DNA of 64,000 nt, from NCBI GenBank assembly GCA_963642145.1, contig CAVIFU010000001.1, positions 71,334 through 135,333 of the forward strand. The letters run 5' to 3'. The DNA comes from Stercoripulliclostridium_A sp963642145. GTDB lineage: Bacteria; Bacillota; Clostridia; Christensenellales; DTU072. The translations under genes and the position numbers were made by a program. The notes below the pieces were generated by a model, which worked only from the letters and a program-made list of their open reading frames with translations, was not told the origin of the DNA and made no database searches. Each line of letters opens with the position of its first letter. Positions within the stretch are counted from its first letter, which is position 1. This document shows positions 60,534 through 64,000 of the stretch, piece by piece.

Positions 60534-60568
60534 AAAAAATCGCCATACGTATCTTAACGCGTATGGCG
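60534..60568 (-). terminator. Intrinsic terminator in the nitroreductase leader (candidate attenuator)
   Basis: Nine-base-pair perfect stem CGCCATACG/CGTATGGCG followed by six Ts, ending about 17 bases before the nitroreductase ATG and downstream of its promoter. An upstream TGTATGG can pair with its CCATACG arm, an alternative fold that would prevent termination. Confidence 0.75.
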
Positions 60569-60618
60569 AAAAATGAGTTTCTTTCTCAGAAAAAATCCAT
60601 ACAGATTTTTGTACTCTT

Positions 60619-60647
60619 ATGATATTCGATTCGAATCGACTTGTCAA
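60619..60647 (-). promoter_or_regulatory. Nitroreductase promoter with embedded palindromic operator
   Basis: TTGACA-N17-TATCAT whose spacer contains the perfect 14-base palindrome TCGATTCGAATCGA (60626-60639). A repressor bound there would block RNA polymerase. Confidence 0.7.
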
Positions 60648-60731
60648 CATTTTTATGGTGTTTTTTTCGTTACCGACTTCATAAAATTTAGTCGCGCATC
60701 CTCTGACGAGTTAACACGCTAAATTTATGGC

Positions 60732-61172
60732 TTATAGTGTGAACGTATACCACTCTTGATCGACGCGAGAAAACCCTACGGACTCAAACATGCGGCGGCT
60801 TTGCTCATTGAAAGAATATATATTGGCTTTAACCGCACTCATGCCTTTTTCGGCGGCAATCTTTATCATTTCTCGGACGCATTGTCTACCGATATGCCGA
60901 TTCTGATATTCTTTGCAAACAACTATTGCGATTTCTCCGTTATCTCGGAGGGAAACGTCCCCTACCAACGTTCCCTTGTATTCGATGTAGTAACATTCGC
61001 CGTGTGCGCAGAGATAATCATACATTCGATGCAGTAGTTCCGAGTCGTATGGCTCATCTCTATTGTCAACTTGTTTGCATACGTCCACATTCAGATACCA
61101 CGGTAACGATATTTCATCGTTTCTGCAATACGGTATCAGCGTTATGTTTTCATTGACAATACGTTCTTTCAT
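60732..61172 (-). CDS. GNAT-family N-acetyltransferase
   Basis: A 146-residue acetyltransferase. CoA-binding motif A is readable as IAIVVCKEYQNRHIGRQCVREMIKIAAEKGMS, and AVKANIYSFNEQSRRMFESVGFSRV is motif B. Domain architecture resembles ribosomal-protein or small-molecule GNATs. The acceptor is unknown. There is no clear Shine-Dalgarno; the ATG overlaps a TATAAT-like sequence. Confidence 0.85.
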   Translation of the reverse strand: MKERIVNENITLIPYCRNDEISLPWYLNVDVCKQVDNRDEPYDSELLHRMYDYLCAHGECYYIEYKGTLVGDVSLRDNGEIAIVVCKEYQNRHIGRQCVREMIKIAAEKGMSAVKANIYSFNEQSRRMFESVGFSRVDQEWYTFTL

Positions 61173-61204
61173 TATAGGCTCTTGACTCCGAAATAGTCTG
61201 TTGA

Positions 61205-61250
61205 GTAAAATAAAACGAACTCAAGAGTATTTCTCGGGTTCGTTTTCATT
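61205..61250 (-). terminator. Terminator of tRNA-Leu
   Basis: AAAACGAAC / GTTCGTTTT stem with a T-rich tail on the minus strand, starting six bases after tRNA-Leu. Confidence 0.75.
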
Positions 61251-61255
61251 TTGTC

Positions 61256-61342
61256 TGGTGCGGATGACAGGACTTGAACCTGCACGACCTTGCGATCATA
61301 AGATCCTGAATCTTACGCGTCTGCCTATTCCGCCACATCCGC
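61256..61342 (-). tRNA. tRNA-Leu (CAG)
   Basis: Eighty-seven bases with encoded CCA and a class II variable arm. Acceptor GCGGATG/CATCCGC; the anticodon loop TTCAGGA gives CAG. Confidence 0.94.
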
Positions 61343-61441
61343 GCACCTATCTAAGTTTATATTGATTAATGAATTTTGTCAAGTGTTCTATAAGATTTGT
61401 TTTTAATGATGTCTTGTGTTAAAATAATCCATGTCGATATT

Positions 61442-62101
61442 ATGAGTCGAACAAAATATATACAGGCACAACAACATATGGACGAACAAACGAACGCAAC
61501 AATGATACCCGAAAACAAAAGTAATGTGAATAAGGTCAAGGCAAAAAAGACTGCGGTTATCGCCACCAAAGAGATTGCCTACATCGCGTTAAGCGTAGCT
61601 CTGCTTTGCGTATGCTCTTGGATTTCGCTCCCTATCGGAGAAGTTCCGTTTACGCTCCAAACGTTTGCCGTTACATTGATAGCGGTTATGCTCGGTTGGA
61701 AGCGCGCCGTGCCTGCCGTCGTAATCTACGTTCTTTTAGGAATAGCCGGAGTACCCGTACTGCAAGGCTTCAAAGCCGGCATACCCGCATTGATGGGTGC
61801 AACGGGCGGATATGTATTCGGATTCGTTTTGATGGCATTCTTTACCGGAATCGCAAAAGCAATAAAGGCGCAAGGAAAAGCTCGGTTCTTAGTCATATTT
61901 TTGAGCTCACTGCTCGGGCTTATCGCTTGTTACGCTTTCGGCACGATTTGGTTTGTTAACGTCTATACCGCCAAAGCCGGGCAAAGCATTACGTACGCTT
62001 CCGCACTGATGCTATGCGTTGTCCCGTACATAGTACCGGACATAGTCAAACTGATAATCGCGATTGCTATCGGGTTGCGCTTGGAAAAAACGATAAAATA
62101 A
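61442..62101 (+). CDS. bioY: Biotin transporter BioY (ECF S-component)
   Basis: A 219-residue membrane protein with a basic, unstructured ~45-residue N-terminus. The S-component core follows: AYIALSVALLCVCSWISLPIGEVPFTLQTFAVTLIAVMLGWKRAVPAVVIYVLLGIAGVPVLQGFKAG...MGATGGYVFGFVLMAF. The VPFTLQTF and GGYVFGF motifs mark BioY. The start is uncertain: ATGs at 61442 and 61478 are possible, neither with a good ribosome site. No biotin operator or riboswitch was recognised. Confidence 0.88.
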   Translation: MSRTKYIQAQQHMDEQTNATMIPENKSNVNKVKAKKTAVIATKEIAYIALSVALLCVCSWISLPIGEVPFTLQTFAVTLIAVMLGWKRAVPAVVIYVLLGIAGVPVLQGFKAGIPALMGATGGYVFGFVLMAFFTGIAKAIKAQGKARFLVIFLSSLLGLIACYAFGTIWFVNVYTAKAGQSITYASALMLCVVPYIVPDIVKLIIAIAIGLRLEKTIK

Positions 62102-62125
62102 ATTTTGCATATTGCAAAAAAATAC

Positions 62126-62155
62126 TTGACAGCCATACCGAAAATATAATATTAT
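62126..62155 (+). promoter_or_regulatory. Promoter of pyrG
   Basis: TTGACA-N18-TATTAT. The predicted start lies near 62162, giving a ~120-base leader. A TTTTGCA-TAT-TGCAAAA inverted repeat lies immediately upstream. Confidence 0.7.
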
Positions 62156-62189
62156 GTCGAACGTTAAAAGTAAATATGTGAGTCCGTTC

Positions 62190-62236
62190 GGGTGTTTTTT
62201 AAGGTTGTTTCCTTAAAAAAAAACACCCTTTTTTCT
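62190..62236 (+). terminator. Leader terminator of pyrG (candidate attenuator)
   Basis: GGGTGTTTTTTAAGG pairs with CCTTAAAAAAAAACACCC around TTGTTT, followed by a T-rich tract. It lies between the pyrG promoter and its ribosome site, so transcription must pass it. Confidence 0.82.
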
Positions 62237-62282
62237 TTTTTTGAGCCCGATAAAGACTTAAATCACAAAAAAGGAGTAAAAA

Positions 62283-63899
62283 ATGGAACACACAAAGTAC
62301 GTATTTGTTACCGGAGGCGTGGTATCGGGTCTTGGCAAAGGCATTGTAGCCGCTTCACTTGGGAGACTATTAAGACAACGCGGATACAAAATCGCCGTTC
62401 AAAAGTTAGACCCGTACATGAATATTGACCCGGGCACGATGAATCCATTGGAGCACGGCGAAGTATTCGTAACCGACGATGGTGCGGAAACGGATCTTGA
62501 TTTAGGCCATTATGAGAGGTTTACAGGCGTCAGTTTAAGCAAATATTCCAACTTAACATCAGGCAAAGTGTTTTATAAAGTGCTTGAAAAGGAACGCCGT
62601 GGCGAATATTTAGGTAAAACGGTACAGATTATACCGCACGTAACGGACGAAACAAAAGATTTTATCTACAAAACCGCCGAAACGACCGGAGCCGACGTTG
62701 TTATAACCGAAATCGGCGGAACCATCGGAGATATAGAATCGAGGCATTTCATAGAAGCCATCAGACAATTTGCATTTGAAGTTGGCAGAGAAAATTGCGT
62801 CTTCATACATGTATGCTTAGTGCCGTACATAACGGGATCCGATGAATATAAATCAAAACCGACTCAACATAGCGTTGCAGAGCTCCAAGGTATAGGCATT
62901 ACTCCCGATGTAATTGTCATACGTTCCGATGGTGACGTCGGCAACGAAATTCGCCGCAAAATTGCCCTCTTCTGCAACGTTTCACCAGATTGCGTAGTGT
63001 CCGACATAACTTTAGATTGCTTGTATGAGACCCCTATTGCCTTACACAACAACGGCTTGGACAAAGTCGTATGTCGCAAACTTAAACTAAAAGGCAAAAC
63101 CGATTTGAAAGATTGGCGTCAATTCGTCAAGGCAGTTAAATCTGCAAAGTTGAATGTAAAAATTGCTCTTGTCGGTAAATACGTCAACCTCCATGACGCA
63201 TATCTTTCGGTTGTTGAAGCGCTTAAAGCCGGCGGATACGCCCTCGGCGCAAATTTGGAAATAAAATGGGTAGATAGCGAGTTCGTCACGCGTGAAACCG
63301 TATGCGATATTTTAGGTGACGTTGACGGCATTATCATCCCGGGCGGATTCGGAGTCAGAGCGACGGAAGGGATGATAGAATCATGCCGTTATGCGCGCGA
63401 AAACAATGTACCTTGCTTTGGCATATGTCTCGGCATGCAGATGATGGTTATAGAGTATGCGCGAAATGTTTGCGGTTTTACCGACGCAACTTCCGGCGAG
63501 TTCAATGATAAGTGCGCACATAAAGTTATCGACCTAATGCCCGACCAAAGGAACGTTAAAAACAAAGGCGGTACCATGCGTTTGGGTGCCTATCCTTGCA
63601 CGATCACAAACGGAACCAAAACTTACGATGCATACGGAGTAAACAATATCAGCGAACGTCATCGCCACAGATACGAATTCAATAACGATTATCGTGAAGT
63701 CCTGACCGCAAACGGCTTAACCCTTGCCGGCACATCGCCGGACAATCGCTTGGTCGAAATCGTTGAGTATTCCCCGAATGCCTTTTATATCGGTTGCCAA
63801 TTCCATCCCGAATTCAAATCAAGACCGGATGTCGCCCATCCGCTTTTCAAAAGCTTTATCGAGGCAAGCCTAAACCACGCAAATAACAATAAAAAATAA
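62283..63899 (+). CDS. pyrG: CTP synthase
   Basis: A 538-residue CTP synthase converting UTP, ATP and glutamine to CTP. Amidoligase domain: VTGGVVSGLGKGIVAASLGRLL, KLDPYMNIDPGTMNPLEHGEVFVTDDGAETDLDLGHYERF, EIGGTIGDIES. The C-terminal glutaminase has the Cys nucleophile in CFGICLGMQMM and the His/Glu in FHPEFKSRP. AAGGAG lies seven bases before the ATG. Single gene on the plus strand. Confidence 0.97.
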   Translation: MEHTKYVFVTGGVVSGLGKGIVAASLGRLLRQRGYKIAVQKLDPYMNIDPGTMNPLEHGEVFVTDDGAETDLDLGHYERFTGVSLSKYSNLTSGKVFYKVLEKERRGEYLGKTVQIIPHVTDETKDFIYKTAETTGADVVITEIGGTIGDIESRHFIEAIRQFAFEVGRENCVFIHVCLVPYITGSDEYKSKPTQHSVAELQGIGITPDVIVIRSDGDVGNEIRRKIALFCNVSPDCVVSDITLDCLYETPIALHNNGLDKVVCRKLKLKGKTDLKDWRQFVKAVKSAKLNVKIALVGKYVNLHDAYLSVVEALKAGGYALGANLEIKWVDSEFVTRETVCDILGDVDGIIIPGGFGVRATEGMIESCRYARENNVPCFGICLGMQMMVIEYARNVCGFTDATSGEFNDKCAHKVIDLMPDQRNVKNKGGTMRLGAYPCTITNGTKTYDAYGVNNISERHRHRYEFNNDYREVLTANGLTLAGTSPDNRLVEIVEYSPNAFYIGCQFHPEFKSRPDVAHPLFKSFIEASLNHANNNKK

Positions 63900-63936
63900 C
63901 CCTACTCCCACAATATAAACTCCAAGGCTGTTAAAA

Positions 63937-63971
63937 TCAAAATTTTGATGTGAACCCAAAAGTTTGGACAA
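63937..63971 (+). mobile_element. Possible left end of an IS3-family element at window edge
   Basis: After pyrG a 14-base palindrome ATCAAAATTTTGAT is followed by TGTGAACCCAAAAGTTTGGACA. That resembles the conserved terminal sequence (TGAACCCCAAAAGTTGGACA-type) of many IS3/IS150-group elements of Bacillota. No transposase is visible before the window ends at 64000, so this is tentative. Confidence 0.35.
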
Positions 63972-64000
63972 AAAATTTAATTAATTCATTTGGAATTGAG

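Noticed and set aside
1..64000. CRISPR arrays, rRNA operons, prophage genes
   Set aside because: No direct-repeat arrays, rRNA core sequences, integrase, capsid or terminase genes were seen on either strand.

Overview
The window reads as chromosome of an uncultured, endospore-forming member of the Bacillota (class Clostridia). Evidence: the spoIIA operon with sigF, an eight-gene spoIIIA operon, spoVAC-VAD-VAE, a PdaB-type deacetylase, long-form HPF, a ruvCAB-queA-tgt / yajC / secDF neighbourhood, and moderate GC with good GGAGG ribosome sites on most genes. No rRNA, prophage, CRISPR array or complete transposon is visible. No gene-free stretch exceeds 300 bases; the gaps hold promoters, terminators, leaders and tRNAs.

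Layout. Positions 1-20755 (all minus strand) carry the translation and envelope block frr-uppS-cdsA-dxr-rseP-ispG, a truncated PolC-like gene, a large repeat lipoprotein, pdaB, ssb, yggS, sepF, lspA, rluD, then rimP-nusA-ylxR-ylxQ-infB-rbfA-nrnA. In Bacillus and many Clostridia polC directly joins the ispC-side genes to rimP-nusA. Here the polC position holds only an N-terminal/OB/exonuclease protein, and seven other genes lie before rimP. Positions 20900-30650 are sporulation genes (spoIIIAA-AH, spoVAC-VAE, sigF-spoIIAB-spoIIAA) with efp and a Xaa-Pro peptidase between them. Positions 30800-35760 hold a plus-strand HtrA-like lipoprotein, six minus-strand tRNA genes and a P-type ATPase. Positions 35759-48120 hold relA, recJ, secF-secD, yajC and ruvC-ruvA-ruvB-queA-tgt. 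Positions 48200-51090 are a TM1266-family regulator plus NMT1/TauABC-type ABC transporter operon behind a structured leader. Positions 51074-58341 are galU-clpC-hpf-TIM barrel-pgi and a degenerate ABC ATPase. The right end has gtrA, a membrane protein, a nitroreductase behind an operator and leader terminator, a GNAT enzyme, tRNA-Leu, bioY and pyrG with a leader terminator, then a possible insertion-sequence end.

The most unusual signals are these. (1) Several genes have a strong sigma-A promoter whose -10 box ends exactly six bases before the ATG and no Shine-Dalgarno, predicting leaderless mRNAs. (2) A PolC-like protein lacks its polymerase and PHP parts at the conserved polC locus. (3) An ABC ATPase has lost its Q, signature, Walker B glutamate and H-loop residues. 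(4) A mutually exclusive antiterminator/terminator leader of unassigned class precedes the TM1266-ABC operon. (5) The nitroreductase and pyrG leaders also look like attenuators. Family calls come from reading motifs and from recalled family features; no search was run.
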